Below, piece after piece: positions 7,900-16,028 of a DNA stretch of 64,000 bases; position 1 is the first letter of the stretch; the number at the start of each line of letters is the position of its first letter. Origin of the DNA: Bacteroidales bacterium (GTDB taxonomy: Bacteria > Bacteroidota > Bacteroidia > Bacteroidales > P3). Position numbers and translations under genes: made by a program. The DNA lies in contig JAKSMP010000002.1 of the NCBI GenBank assembly GCA_024400505.1, positions 1 through 64,000 on the forward strand, written 5' to 3'. The notes below the pieces were generated by a model, which was not told the origin of the DNA, ran no database searches, and saw only the letters and a list, made by a program, of their open reading frames with translations.

Positions 7900-9957
7900 A
7901 TGCTCACCGCCCCCTTATTCCTGTTTGGCCTTCTGGCCATAGGCATCCCCATAGCCATCCACCTGCTCCAACTGCGGCGTTATCGCCGAGTCTATTTCAG
8001 CAATGTGGCCATGCTCCAGCAGCTCCAGAGCCAGCAACGTCAGCAGCATCGGCTGCAGCAGCTGCTCATTCTGGCAGCCCGCATTTTGGCCATCGTGTTT
8101 CTCGTGCTGGCTTTTTGTCGCCCCGTCATCCCCAGCCGCCACAGCCAATCCCATGCTGGAGGCACCGCTGTGAGTGTGTATATCGACAACTCATACAGCA
8201 TGGAGTGCGGCGGCATGGATGGCAGTTTGATAGAAAGTGCCAAAACCAAAGCCCGCGAGATAGCTGCCGCTTATGGCCCCGGCGACCAATACCAGCTCCT
8301 CACCAACGAGGCTGCAGGCAGCCAGTTCCGCTGGCTCAGCCGCGAAGAATTCCTAGCCGCCGTTGATCAGGTGTCTGTCAGCCCTCGTTCCGTGCAACTC
8401 TCCACCCTTGCTTTGCGCCAGCATCAATTCCTTTCCTCGGCGCCAACCTTCAACCGCCACGCCTATATCGTTTCCGACTTCCAGCGCACCACCGCCGACT
8501 TGGCCAACTACCCCAACGACAGCACCGTCCTCTCTACCTTCATCCCCTTGGGGGGCACCGATGTGTCCAACATTTTCATCGATAGTCTTTCTTTCCACAG
8601 TCCCGCCTATTTCAGAGGCGCCACAGTCCGCGCCACAGTCACCCTCACCAACCTTGGCAAGCAAGCCGTCGAAAAACTGCCCATCCGCCTTTTTGTGGGC
8701 GATCAGCAGCTCGCCCTCGCCTCTGTTGACATGCCGGCCAACGGCTCTGCCACTGCCCAGCTCACTTTCGTTATCGAGGAGGCCGAGTCGCTCCAAGGCT
8801 ATGTGGAGACCACCGATTACCCCATCACCTTCGACGACAAACTATACTTCTCCCTGCCCGTGCTCCAGCAGGTGTCGCTCCTCTGCATCAGCGGCAACGG
8901 CGAGAATCCCTACCTGCGCCGCCTTTTTGCCACCGACTCGCTGGTGGACTACCACCAAGTGCCAGCCTCGCAGGTTGACTATGCCCGCCTTTCAAGCCAT
9001 CAGATAATCATCCTCGACCAGCTCCACACCATCTCTACGGGCATGATTCACACCTTGCAGGAATTTGTCCAGCAAGGCGGCTCGCTGGTGATGATACCTG
9101 GGCAGCAGATAGAGTCCGCCGCCTACAATCAGTTGCTCGCCGCCATGCATGCGCCCCTTCTGGGCGATTGGTCTTCGGGCGACACCCGCGTCAAAGAAGT
9201 GGTGACTGACCACGAACTCTTCCGTGGCGTGTTCAGCGGCCCTACCGATGACATGGAGCTGCCCTCCGTCCACGGCCACTACCGCACCTCCTATGCCGCC
9301 AGTGCCGTGTCGCGCCCCATCTTGCCGCTGCTTGATGGCAGCACGCTGTTGGCCCACACCCCCTGCGGCCTGGGCTCGTTCTACCTTTTCAGCACCCCGC
9401 TGCTGGCTCAGTTCACCGATTTTGTGCAGCAAGCCCTCTTTGTCCCCACGCTGTACAATATGGCCCTCTTCGCCTCTCCGCTGCCAGCCCCCTACAACCT
9501 GCTCTCCGCCAGCAGCCCCATACCCCTCTCTGCCCAGCTGCCGGCTGGCGCTGTGCCCCACCTCATTTCCTCCGACGGCCTCACCGACATTATTCCCGAC
9601 ATCCGCAGGATAGGCCCTCGGCAAGTGATGATGCCTCACGACCAGATAATTCACGCCGGCAACTACCACCTTGCTGTGCCCAATGCCCCGGGCGAAGTGC
9701 TCTCGTTCAACCACTCACGACAAGAGTCGCAGCTGACATTCTTTGCCCCCGCCGAAGTCAAGCAGCTCATCCGCCGCCTCGGTCTCGACCAATGCAGCGT
9801 AGTGCCGTCGGCCCAAAAATCGATGTCGGACTACATCCGCCAGCGCCACCAAGGCATCCCCCTCTGGCGGTGGTGCGTGGTGTTTGCGCTCATCTCCCTC
9901 TTGGCCGAGGTGCTGCTCATCCGCCTGCCCTTCACCCCCAAAAAATACAAAAAGTAG
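7900..9957 (+). CDS. BatA-N domain membrane protein with a VWA-like region
   Basis: A 685-residue protein beginning with the aerotolerance-regulator N-terminal domain: a membrane helix at residues 5-23, the conserved LLQLRRYRRVYFSN segment, and a second helix at about 52-70 ending FCRPVIP. A von Willebrand-like beginning, VYIDNSYSM, follows near residue 91. The large central part is periplasmic, and a final helix lies near residues 650-668 before a short basic tail. Related proteins occur next to MoxR/Bat genes, which are absent here. It sits between nth and an ABC exporter with gaps of 3 and 1 bp, so it belongs to this operon. The precise role is unknown; envelope stress or protein assembly is a guess. 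Confidence 0.78.
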   Translation: MLTAPLFLFGLLAIGIPIAIHLLQLRRYRRVYFSNVAMLQQLQSQQRQQHRLQQLLILAARILAIVFLVLAFCRPVIPSRHSQSHAGGTAVSVYIDNSYSMECGGMDGSLIESAKTKAREIAAAYGPGDQYQLLTNEAAGSQFRWLSREEFLAAVDQVSVSPRSVQLSTLALRQHQFLSSAPTFNRHAYIVSDFQRTTADLANYPNDSTVLSTFIPLGGTDVSNIFIDSLSFHSPAYFRGATVRATVTLTNLGKQAVEKLPIRLFVGDQQLALASVDMPANGSATAQLTFVIEEAESLQGYVETTDYPITFDDKLYFSLPVLQQVSLLCISGNGENPYLRRLFATDSLVDYHQVPASQVDYARLSSHQIIILDQLHTISTGMIHTLQEFVQQGGSLVMIPGQQIESAAYNQLLAAMHAPLLGDWSSGDTRVKEVVTDHELFRGVFSGPTDDMELPSVHGHYRTSYAASAVSRPILPLLDGSTLLAHTPCGLGSFYLFSTPLLAQFTDFVQQALFVPTLYNMALFASPLPAPYNLLSASSPIPLSAQLPAGAVPHLISSDGLTDIIPDIRRIGPRQVMMPHDQIIHAGNYHLAVPNAPGEVLSFNHSRQESQLTFFAPAEVKQLIRRLGLDQCSVVPSAQKSMSDYIRQRHQGIPLWRWCVVFALISLLAEVLLIRLPFTPKKYKK

Positions 9958-9958
9958 C

Positions 9959-10672
9959 ATGCTTCAGATATCGCATATCACCAAAAATTTTGGCTCCTAC
10001 TGCGCGCTCAACGATGTGAGTCTGCAAGTGCGCCGAGGCTCAGTCTTTGGTCTGCTTGGCCCCAACGGGGCTGGCAAAACCACCCTCATCCGCATCATCA
10101 ACCACATCATCGCCCCTGACTCGGGCACCCTACTTTTCGACGGCCATCCCATGACTGATGCCGATGTGGCCACCATCGGCTACCTGCCCGAAGAGCGCGG
10201 CCTCTACAAAAAAATGCGCGTTGGCGAACAAGCCATCTATCTGGCTCGGCTCAAAGGACTTGACAAGGCCGAAGCCGAACGTCGGCTCCACCAGTGGTTC
10301 GACCGCCTCGAAATCTCCTCTTGGTGGAATCGCCGGGTGGAGGAACTCTCCAAAGGCATGCAGCAAAAAGTGCAGTTCGTGGTCACCGTGCTCCACCAGC
10401 CCCAGCTGCTCATCTTCGACGAACCTTTTAGCGGGTTTGACCCCGTCAACGCCGATCTGCTCAAGCGCGAGATCCTCCGTCTCAAGTCGCTCGGAGCCAC
10501 CATCATATTCTCCACCCACAATATGTCCTCCGCCCAAGAACTTTGCGACGACATAGCCCTCATCGATCAGTCTCGTGTGGTTCTCTCTGGCTCGCTCAGC
10601 CACATCCGCAGCCAGCATCCCGGTCTCGACCTCGACCGCATCTTCATCAACACCGTCACCCGCCATGAATAA
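9959..10672 (+). CDS. ABC-2 transporter ATP-binding protein
   Basis: A 237-residue ABC ATPase starting MLQISHITKNF. Walker A is GPNGAGKTT, the signature is LSKGMQQKVQF, Walker B is LLIFDEPFSGFDP and the H-loop is STHN. It should energise the permease encoded next, whose start codon lies inside its last codons (8-bp overlap). A longer frame begins at 9884 but runs through the end of the preceding gene, so the ATG at 9959 was chosen. The NatA-like family usually exports ions, drugs or lipids; the substrate here cannot be inferred. Confidence 0.9.
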   Translation: MLQISHITKNFGSYCALNDVSLQVRRGSVFGLLGPNGAGKTTLIRIINHIIAPDSGTLLFDGHPMTDADVATIGYLPEERGLYKKMRVGEQAIYLARLKGLDKAEAERRLHQWFDRLEISSWWNRRVEELSKGMQQKVQFVVTVLHQPQLLIFDEPFSGFDPVNADLLKREILRLKSLGATIIFSTHNMSSAQELCDDIALIDQSRVVLSGSLSHIRSQHPGLDLDRIFINTVTRHE

Positions 10673-12020
10673 AATACTCCTTGTCATCCAGCGCGAATAC
10701 CTCACCCGCGTCCGCAAACCCTCATTCTGGATACTCACCCTGGTGGTGCCGCTGTTACTGGCCGGCATCTACGCCATACCCATCATCTTGGCCACTCGCC
10801 CCATCGAGCACGCCGGCGTGATGGTGGTGGACCAAAGCGGCATCTTCAGCGGCCAGTTCCGCTCCCACCGCAATATCACCTACTACGAGGGCGGCAGCCT
10901 CGAATATGCACGCCGCCAGTTGCGGCAAAACGACTCCGTTGACGCCATCGTCTATATCCCCGCTCGCGAAACCACGCTCCCCCAGCAAGCCTACCTCTAC
11001 TACCAGTCCGACGCACCCTCCGTGGCCGTGCAGTCCGATGTCAACGTGCAACTGCAAGAAATCCTGCGCAACTGCATCCTGCTCGACGTTCATGGCATCA
11101 CCCCCGAGGACTATGCTTTGCTCACCTCCACCCACATCCGGCTGCGCACCCAGGATATTGAAACTGGGCGCGACGGATTCTTGCAAGTCAAGTCGGTGGT
11201 GGGCATAGTGCTGGCCTTCTTGGTGTTTATGGCCGTGTTCCTTTTTGGCTCGCAAGTCATGCGTGGCGTGATGGAAGAAAAATCAAGCCGTATCGTAGAG
11301 GTGGTGGTGTGCTCCGTCAAACCCTTCCAGCTCATGATGGGCAAAGTGGTGGGCGTGGGTCTCATCGGGCTCACCCAGTTCGCCCTGTGGGTGGCGCTCT
11401 CGGGTGTGGCCATGGGCGGGCTGCGCCTGGCCAATTCGGGGCTGTTTGAGCAGGCTCAATCCAAACCCGTGAGCCAAATATCCACCAAGGGAGCCGAAGC
11501 TACGGCTCAATTCCAAGCCGCGCGTATCCAGGCCGAGCAATATGAAGCCGGCTTGGGGGTTGACAACTCTGTGCGAGAGCTAGTTGAGGGCATGGCCAAT
11601 ATCAATTTCGGCCTGCTATTGGGCGTATTCTTATTCTATTTCATATTCGGCTACTTCCTCTATGCGTCACTTTTTGCCGCAGTGGGTTCGATGGTTGATA
11701 ACGAAACCGACTCGCAGCAGTTCACCGTTCCGCTCACCCTGCCGCTGCTGCTCTCCTTGCTCCTGCTGCCGGCCTTGCTCAACGCGCCATCCAGCTCGCT
11801 CAGCCAGTGGCTCTCCATCATACCCTTCACTTCGCCCGTGGTCATGCTGTTTCGCATACCTTTTGGCGTGCCCATCTGGCAAATAGTGCTAAGCATGGCC
11901 TTACTCCTGGCCACCTTCCCCCTCTGCACCTGGGCTGCCGCCAAAGTCTATCGACGCTCCATACTCCGCTATGGGCAGAAAACCACCTGGCGACAAGTGA
12001 TAGAGCATGTGGTGAAGTAA
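10665..12020 (+). CDS. ABC-2 type permease, NatB-like
   Basis: A 451-residue permease partner of the preceding ATPase. It begins MNKILLVIQREYLTRVRKPSFW, typical of the COG1668/NatB group: a cytoplasmic start, a first helix near residues 22-44, then a large extracytoplasmic loop of about 130 residues. Five or so further helices lie in the C-terminal part, interrupted by an Ala/Gln-rich loop. The ATG overlaps the ATPase gene. Together they form a two-gene exporter at the end of a GC-rich operon. Confidence 0.87.
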   Translation: MNKILLVIQREYLTRVRKPSFWILTLVVPLLLAGIYAIPIILATRPIEHAGVMVVDQSGIFSGQFRSHRNITYYEGGSLEYARRQLRQNDSVDAIVYIPARETTLPQQAYLYYQSDAPSVAVQSDVNVQLQEILRNCILLDVHGITPEDYALLTSTHIRLRTQDIETGRDGFLQVKSVVGIVLAFLVFMAVFLFGSQVMRGVMEEKSSRIVEVVVCSVKPFQLMMGKVVGVGLIGLTQFALWVALSGVAMGGLRLANSGLFEQAQSKPVSQISTKGAEATAQFQAARIQAEQYEAGLGVDNSVRELVEGMANINFGLLLGVFLFYFIFGYFLYASLFAAVGSMVDNETDSQQFTVPLTLPLLLSLLLLPALLNAPSSSLSQWLSIIPFTSPVVMLFRIPFGVPIWQIVLSMALLLATFPLCTWAAAKVYRRSILRYGQKTTWRQVIEHVVK

Positions 12021-12043
12021 TGCGATTTAGAACTCAATAGAGC

Positions 12044-12685
12044 ATGAAGTATTTATTGTCGTTTTTCGTCATGTATTTGTTCTTCTCATGTGCTCAAGGA
12101 CAGTTCGTCACCAGTCCACAAAAAGGAGAACGGAATGGGGCTGCTTTACCCTCGGTTTTTAGTATGAAATCCATGGCGACAACAAGCAGTTCTTTTGAGA
12201 ATTTCCTAACTCTTTTTAAGGTTATTGATGGGCAGGATACCGTACCGACCTTTTTTTTTCCTGATTATGCTGGATACGGTTATCTCATCGACTCTTCTTA
12301 TTATTGTCATTTCGAGCCTGTGCCTTATTTTCTTTTTCATTCGGCTTTCCGGATAGACTTTCCTGACGGATATTTGCTTAGCATAGTTTATGAGTATGGG
12401 AATGATTATACCGACCTATATTTCTTGCGACTGATTGAATATAACCTGGATGGAAGCATAAGGAATACTGTAACGCTCCCTTGCTTTTATGCGTATGGTG
12501 CAACGTTCGATAGATCGTATTATCTGGTTTCTTCGAAAGATATATATTGTATATCAAAATTCAAAAAAATGGAAGATACGCTTGTGTGCGAAGGATTACA
12601 CTTTTCAATAAATTACGACAAGTCTTGTTTGGTTCTTGATGAGGATCATCAGTTTGTCTTACGCAATGTTGTGGGTATAGAATAA
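12044..12685 (+). CDS. Hypothetical secreted protein or lipoprotein
   Basis: A 213-residue protein with an N-terminal export signal, MKYLLSFFVMYLFFSC, whose cysteine at position 16 may be a lipidation site. The remainder is rich in Tyr, Phe and Asp and resembles no family I can name. It starts 23 bp after the exporter permease but is clearly more AT-rich than the genes before it, so it may be a later arrival. No promoter box is obvious in the short gap. Function unknown. Confidence 0.55.
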   Translation: MKYLLSFFVMYLFFSCAQGQFVTSPQKGERNGAALPSVFSMKSMATTSSSFENFLTLFKVIDGQDTVPTFFFPDYAGYGYLIDSSYYCHFEPVPYFLFHSAFRIDFPDGYLLSIVYEYGNDYTDLYFLRLIEYNLDGSIRNTVTLPCFYAYGATFDRSYYLVSSKDIYCISKFKKMEDTLVCEGLHFSINYDKSCLVLDEDHQFVLRNVVGIE

Positions 12686-12787
12686 TGTTCGTAATCTTAT
12701 GCACCAACAGCTTTGAATCGTCAACCTAAGTTCTACCAACAAATGCTGCCTGGTGCAACCTGCTGGATGAATTAATTTTTACCAAAA

Positions 12788-12815
12788 CCCCTGCTGAGGC
12801 AAGCCTCAGCAGGGG
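12788..12815 (-). terminator. Strong hairpin, terminator of the small wHTH gene
   Basis: A 13-bp perfect stem, CCCCTGCTGAGGC, with a two-base loop region. On the minus strand it is followed by TTTTGGTAAAAATT, so it best serves the minus-strand gene ending at 12970, although it lies 155 bp beyond it. It could also stop the plus-strand operon. Confidence 0.5.
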
Positions 12816-12876
12816 ATGAAAAACGAGAATTTCCAGTGAAAATCCGAGAGCGCCATCTATGTCCATATAGTGGATG

Positions 12877-12935
12877 CGTCAGCCGTCCCCTCTTTAGAGG
12901 GGTGTGCCAAAGACGGGGGTGTGCTACGGCTGACG
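12877..12935. repeat. Nested inverted-repeat element
   Basis: Outer arms CGTCAGCCGT (12877-12886) and ACGGCTGACG (12926-12935) enclose a second hairpin, CCCCTCTTTAGAGGGG (12887-12902), followed by a G-rich segment. It is non-coding and looks like a dispersed intergenic repeat, between the hairpin at 12788 and the small minus-strand gene. Confidence 0.5.
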
Positions 12936-12969
12936 GAGTCGGTGGAAAGGGAAATTCCTCATGCCATGA

Positions 12970-13149
12970 TCACTCGGCGGGAGTCCATTTGCAGCGGACA
13001 GGGGAGATGATGGCACCCTCTTCTTTGAGCTGCTTCATGGCTTTGTCCACATCTTTGCGGTCTAAGCCGGTGAGTTCTGCGATTTTGCCAGCGTTGAGTG
13101 GTTCGCCTGCTTTCTTCATTGCGTCTAGCACTTGTTCTTTGTGTTCCAT
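12970..13149 (-). CDS. Small winged-helix DNA-binding protein
   Basis: A 59-residue protein beginning [19 protein letters not shown]. Its three helices and likely wing ([20 protein letters not shown], then [14 protein letters not shown]) resemble the minimal winged-helix fold of MarR/DprA-C-like regulators, with residues 20-40 as the recognition region. An upstream start would add 32 residues of unlike composition, so the internal ATG was chosen. It stands alone between repeats. Possibly a local regulator or nucleoid protein; targets unknown. Confidence 0.65.
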   Translation of the reverse strand: MEHKEQVLDAMKKAGEPLNAGKIAELTGLDRKDVDKAMKQLKEEGAIISPVRCKWTPAE

Positions 13150-13526
13150 GTTGAGTTTTTTGTTTTTTAAGGTTGTGGGTAATATAACGCAGAAGTGGAA
13201 TTTATATTGCATATTTGTTGGTTGGCACCAATATGCGGAGGGCAACAGCGTTTTTGAGAATGATTTCTCGCAAGACGAGGTGTGTGAATTGCGTCGCCTA
13301 AGCCTTTCGCAGCATCACCAGCATGCGGATAATTACTTTTTTGAATATTGAAATTGGTTGATACGATGCTAGTTAGGGTGATATGCTTGGAATTGAAGTG
13401 AATGGAGGTGGAAAAATGAGATATGTGCAGTCGCTTGGCCGCTTGAGTGCACCAAATGGTGGATGTGGTAAGAGAAAATTTATTTTACTCGTTATCAGCA
13501 TTGTAGCATGTGAGAGATAAAAAAAA
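13150..13526. other. Intergenic region before tRNA-Cys
   Basis: About 380 bp with no supported gene. Short frames here lack start context and composition. It ends with the promoter of tRNA-Cys. Confidence 0.5.
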
Positions 13527-13558
13527 TTTGGTTGTTTGAAAAAAAGTTTGTAATTTTG
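13527..13558 (+). promoter_or_regulatory. tRNA-Cys promoter
   Basis: TTTG at 13527-13530 and TAATTTTG at 13551-13558 are separated by 20 bp, matching the Bacteroidetes -33/-7 arrangement. The tRNA begins 21 nt after the -7 box. Confidence 0.7.
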
Positions 13559-13579
13559 CAACCGCTTTTAAAGCAAAAA

Positions 13580-13650
13580 GGTCGTTTGGCCGAGGGGCTA
13601 GGCACAGGTCTGCAAAACCTGCTACTCCGGTTCAAATCCGGAAGCGACCT
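13580..13650 (+). tRNA. tRNA-Cys (GCA)
   Basis: A 71-nt cloverleaf. Acceptor strands GGTCGTT and AGCGACC pair (one G-U), and the anticodon stem CAGGT/ACCTG encloses a loop with GCA. The T-arm is CCGG-TTCAAAT-CCGG. The discriminator is T, as expected for tRNA-Cys. CCA is not encoded, since CCCA follows the discriminator. Confidence 0.95.
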
Positions 13651-13666
13651 CCCAAAAGTAATCACT

Positions 13667-13694
13667 AAGGCTCTCTATTCGGAGAGCCTTTTTT
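13667..13694 (+). terminator. Terminator of tRNA-Cys
   Basis: Stem AAGGCTCTC/GAGAGCCTT with a 6-nt loop, followed by a run of T. A textbook intrinsic terminator 16 bp after the tRNA. Confidence 0.85.
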
Positions 13695-13782
13695 ATTTCT
13701 GATTGTAATGTTTGATTGTAGCGTTTCGGGTGCGGGGTGGTGCGCCGTGGGGATAGACTATTGCTGGATCACACAAAAACGG

Positions 13783-14820
13783 CTAACGCACTAGCGTTAT
13801 TGTGCCCGAGGTGCTTTGCCAGCCGGTGGGAGTGGAGATTTCGCGGTAGCGGCAGTGGTAGGTGTAGGTGCCGGCGGGACAGAGCGTTCCGCGGCGGGTT
13901 CCGTCCCAGCCCTGCTGGGGGTCGGATGCTTGGAAAACGATGGTTCCTTGCCGGTCGTAGATGGTGAGGCTGTATTCGAGCAGCCCTTGGACGGTGGGGA
14001 GGAAGAGGTGGTTGGGCGGTTGGGACGGTGAGAAAATGTTTGGAAAATAGAGCGATACGTGGTGAAAGGGTATGATGCGCGTGACGGAGTCGGCGCAGGT
14101 GGGGGTGTAGCCTACTAATTTTACTTCTACGCTGTCGCCCCACCAAGGTTTGACCTCGAAGGAGGTGGTTTGCTCGATGGTGGTTTGCAGTTGGCCGTTG
14201 AGGTACCAGTGGCGGCCCGACCATCCGCCGTATTGGCACTCGCGTGTGCCCAGGGAGAGGTCTTTGGCGGTGAATGTCATGCGGTCGTATGAGAGTTGGT
14301 CAACAGAGATGTACATGCTGGCTTTTACAGGCTCCAGCGGGTTGAGTGTGATACTGCCCGTGGCTGGGCATTGGGGCGAGGGGCGGTAGTCGATGTAGAG
14401 GTAATAGGTGGTGGGAGTGCTAGGTCTCACCCACACTTGGTCGGCGTGTTCTTGCCCTAGGAGTGAGGGGTCTTCGGGCTGGGAAGTCCATGAGTAATAG
14501 AATTGTTCGGAGCTGGATACGAGGCGGTAGGCCTGACTGTCGGCGCAGTGGTGGATGGCTCGTATGGTGCCGGTGGGGTAGGGCAGCAGGGCCAGATGGA
14601 GGATGATGATGCTGTCGCAGGTAGAGTGGGCGCGAGGCAGGGTGTCGAAGAACACTCCTTCGTAGTTGATCATGCGGCCGTTGAAGTTGTATTCCATCCC
14701 CTCGCAGATGGTGTCGTAGTGGTGCACGCGGATGTCGGTGCACGGCGTTTGGGCGCAGAGCATAATAGGGCAAATGCAGCATAATAGTAGAAAGAGGGGG
14801 TGTTTCTTGTGCTTGTGCAT
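13783..14820 (-). CDS. Secreted protein with T9SS type B (CHU_C) sorting domain
   Basis: A 345-residue exported protein with signal peptide MHKHKKHPLFLLLCCICPIMLCAQ. The middle is Cys-containing and built from Ig-like strands (for example CDSIIILHLALLPYPTG and PTTYYLYIDY). The last 90 residues, from YFPNIFSPSQPPNHLF through YDRQGTIVFQA, GWDGTRRG and CPAGTYTYHCRY, match the CHU_C or gliding-motility-associated C-terminal domain, a T9SS type B sorting signal. It is probably surface-attached or released via T9SS. No PorP/SprF-like partner gene is adjacent. It lies downstream of ddl across a 133-bp gap containing an inverted repeat. Confidence 0.85.
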   Translation of the reverse strand: MHKHKKHPLFLLLCCICPIMLCAQTPCTDIRVHHYDTICEGMEYNFNGRMINYEGVFFDTLPRAHSTCDSIIILHLALLPYPTGTIRAIHHCADSQAYRLVSSSEQFYYSWTSQPEDPSLLGQEHADQVWVRPSTPTTYYLYIDYRPSPQCPATGSITLNPLEPVKASMYISVDQLSYDRMTFTAKDLSLGTRECQYGGWSGRHWYLNGQLQTTIEQTTSFEVKPWWGDSVEVKLVGYTPTCADSVTRIIPFHHVSLYFPNIFSPSQPPNHLFLPTVQGLLEYSLTIYDRQGTIVFQASDPQQGWDGTRRGTLCPAGTYTYHCRYREISTPTGWQSTSGTITLVR

Positions 14821-14846
14821 TTGCTTTAGCGAGTTTGTAGTTGTTA

Positions 14847-14943
14847 GTTTGTTGATTTGTTGAATTGTTGATTTGAGGTCTGTTGAATTGGGGGCTACAG
14901 CCCTACACTACATTCCTTTCCTCAAATCAACAAATCAACAAAC
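14847..14943. repeat. Long TTGATTTG inverted repeat
   Basis: The left arm at 14847-14878 and the right arm at 14920-14943 are reverse complements, apart from about 8 extra bases in the left arm. Both are built from TTGATTTG and TTGTTGA units. A small GGGCT/AGCCC hairpin lies between them. It sits just after the ddl stop codon and may act as terminator or processing site. Similar TTGTTGATTTG strings occur before prfA (3670-3705) and before ddl (15940-15955). Confidence 0.55.
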
Positions 14944-14953
14944 TTTATCATTC

Positions 14954-15934
14954 TCAAATGGTTGCTTGGATTACCATCTCGTAGAGTTGGCTTGTGCTGA
15001 TGCCCATGGCGCGAGCCTGCTTGGGGACGATGCTCTCGGCACTCTGTCCGGGTATGGTGTTGACTTCAAGGAAGAAGAGTTCTTGCTTGGCGGTGTCGTA
15101 GATGTAGTCGAAGCGCACGATGCCGCGGCAGTCGAGCAGGTCGTAGAGCTGGGATGATACTTCTTGGATTCGGTCGCTCACGGATTTCTCCACTTCGGCG
15201 GGGGTCACTTCGTTGCTGAACCCGTCGTATTTGGCTGCATAGTCAAAGAATTCGTGTCCACCGGTGGGAATGATCTCAGTGACGGGGAATACGTATTTTT
15301 TATCTTTGGTGCGGAGCACGCCGCAGTCAAACTCGCGTCCCTGGATGAATTCTTCTACCAGCACTTGGGAGTCTTCGGTGAGGGCCTCTTGGATGGCGGG
15401 CATGAGGTCTTGGGCTTGTTTGACCTTGGTGGTGGCTACGCTGGATCCGCCGGCTGCGGGTTTTACAAATAGGGGAAGGCTCAGCTGCTGGAGGATGTCG
15501 TCGGGCGAGATGGGACGGTTGCCGTAGAGCAGGAGCGATTTGGCGATGGATACTACGCCGAAGCTTTTCACTACGGGGTTGCAGTAGCCTTTGTTGAAGG
15601 TGAGTGCCGAGGTGTAGAATCCGCAGGTGGTGTAGGGGATGCCCAGCATATCGAAATAGCCCTGGAGCACGCCGTTCTCACCGGGGTTGCCGTGGACGAT
15701 GATGAATGCGAGGTCGAATTTGTCCACCCCTTCGACGGTGAAGTTGCCACGATCAACGGGGCGGTGCTGCCCGTCGTCGGTGAGCCAATACCAGCCGTTG
15801 CGTTCAACAACTATTTTATATACATTGTATTTTTCGTGGTTGAGGTTTTCATACACCTGGCAGCCGCTGTTGATGGAGATGTCGTGCTCTCCCGAATAGC
15901 CGCCCATGACGAGGGCGATATTTTTCTTGGACAT
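14954..15934 (-). CDS. ddl: D-alanine--D-alanine ligase
   Basis: An ATP-grasp ligase that makes D-Ala-D-Ala for peptidoglycan in the cytoplasm. It has 326 residues. Visible motifs are GGYSGEHDIS at the N-terminus, FVKPAAGGSS, the metal-binding FLEVNTIPG near the C-terminus, and Tyr in the omega-loop region (EFFDYAAKY). The last is consistent with D-Ala rather than D-lactate use. The start MSKKNIALVMGG fits the family. It lies on the minus strand after the GSCFA gene (94-bp gap) and may be cotranscribed with dnaE upstream. Confidence 0.95.
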   Translation of the reverse strand: MSKKNIALVMGGYSGEHDISINSGCQVYENLNHEKYNVYKIVVERNGWYWLTDDGQHRPVDRGNFTVEGVDKFDLAFIIVHGNPGENGVLQGYFDMLGIPYTTCGFYTSALTFNKGYCNPVVKSFGVVSIAKSLLLYGNRPISPDDILQQLSLPLFVKPAAGGSSVATTKVKQAQDLMPAIQEALTEDSQVLVEEFIQGREFDCGVLRTKDKKYVFPVTEIIPTGGHEFFDYAAKYDGFSNEVTPAEVEKSVSDRIQEVSSQLYDLLDCRGIVRFDYIYDTAKQELFFLEVNTIPGQSAESIVPKQARAMGISTSQLYEMVIQATI

Positions 15935-16028
15935 ATATTGTTGATTTGAGGTTTGTTTTTTTCAGTGATCTGTGATGAGTGAACGGACGATATTTGTGAA
16001 TAATTGAATTGAATGGCTGCACCCTACG

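Noticed and set aside
12788..12945. Possible insertion sequence ends between 12788 and 12945
   Set aside because: There are hairpins and repeats but no transposase frame or target-site duplication, so an insertion sequence is not supported.
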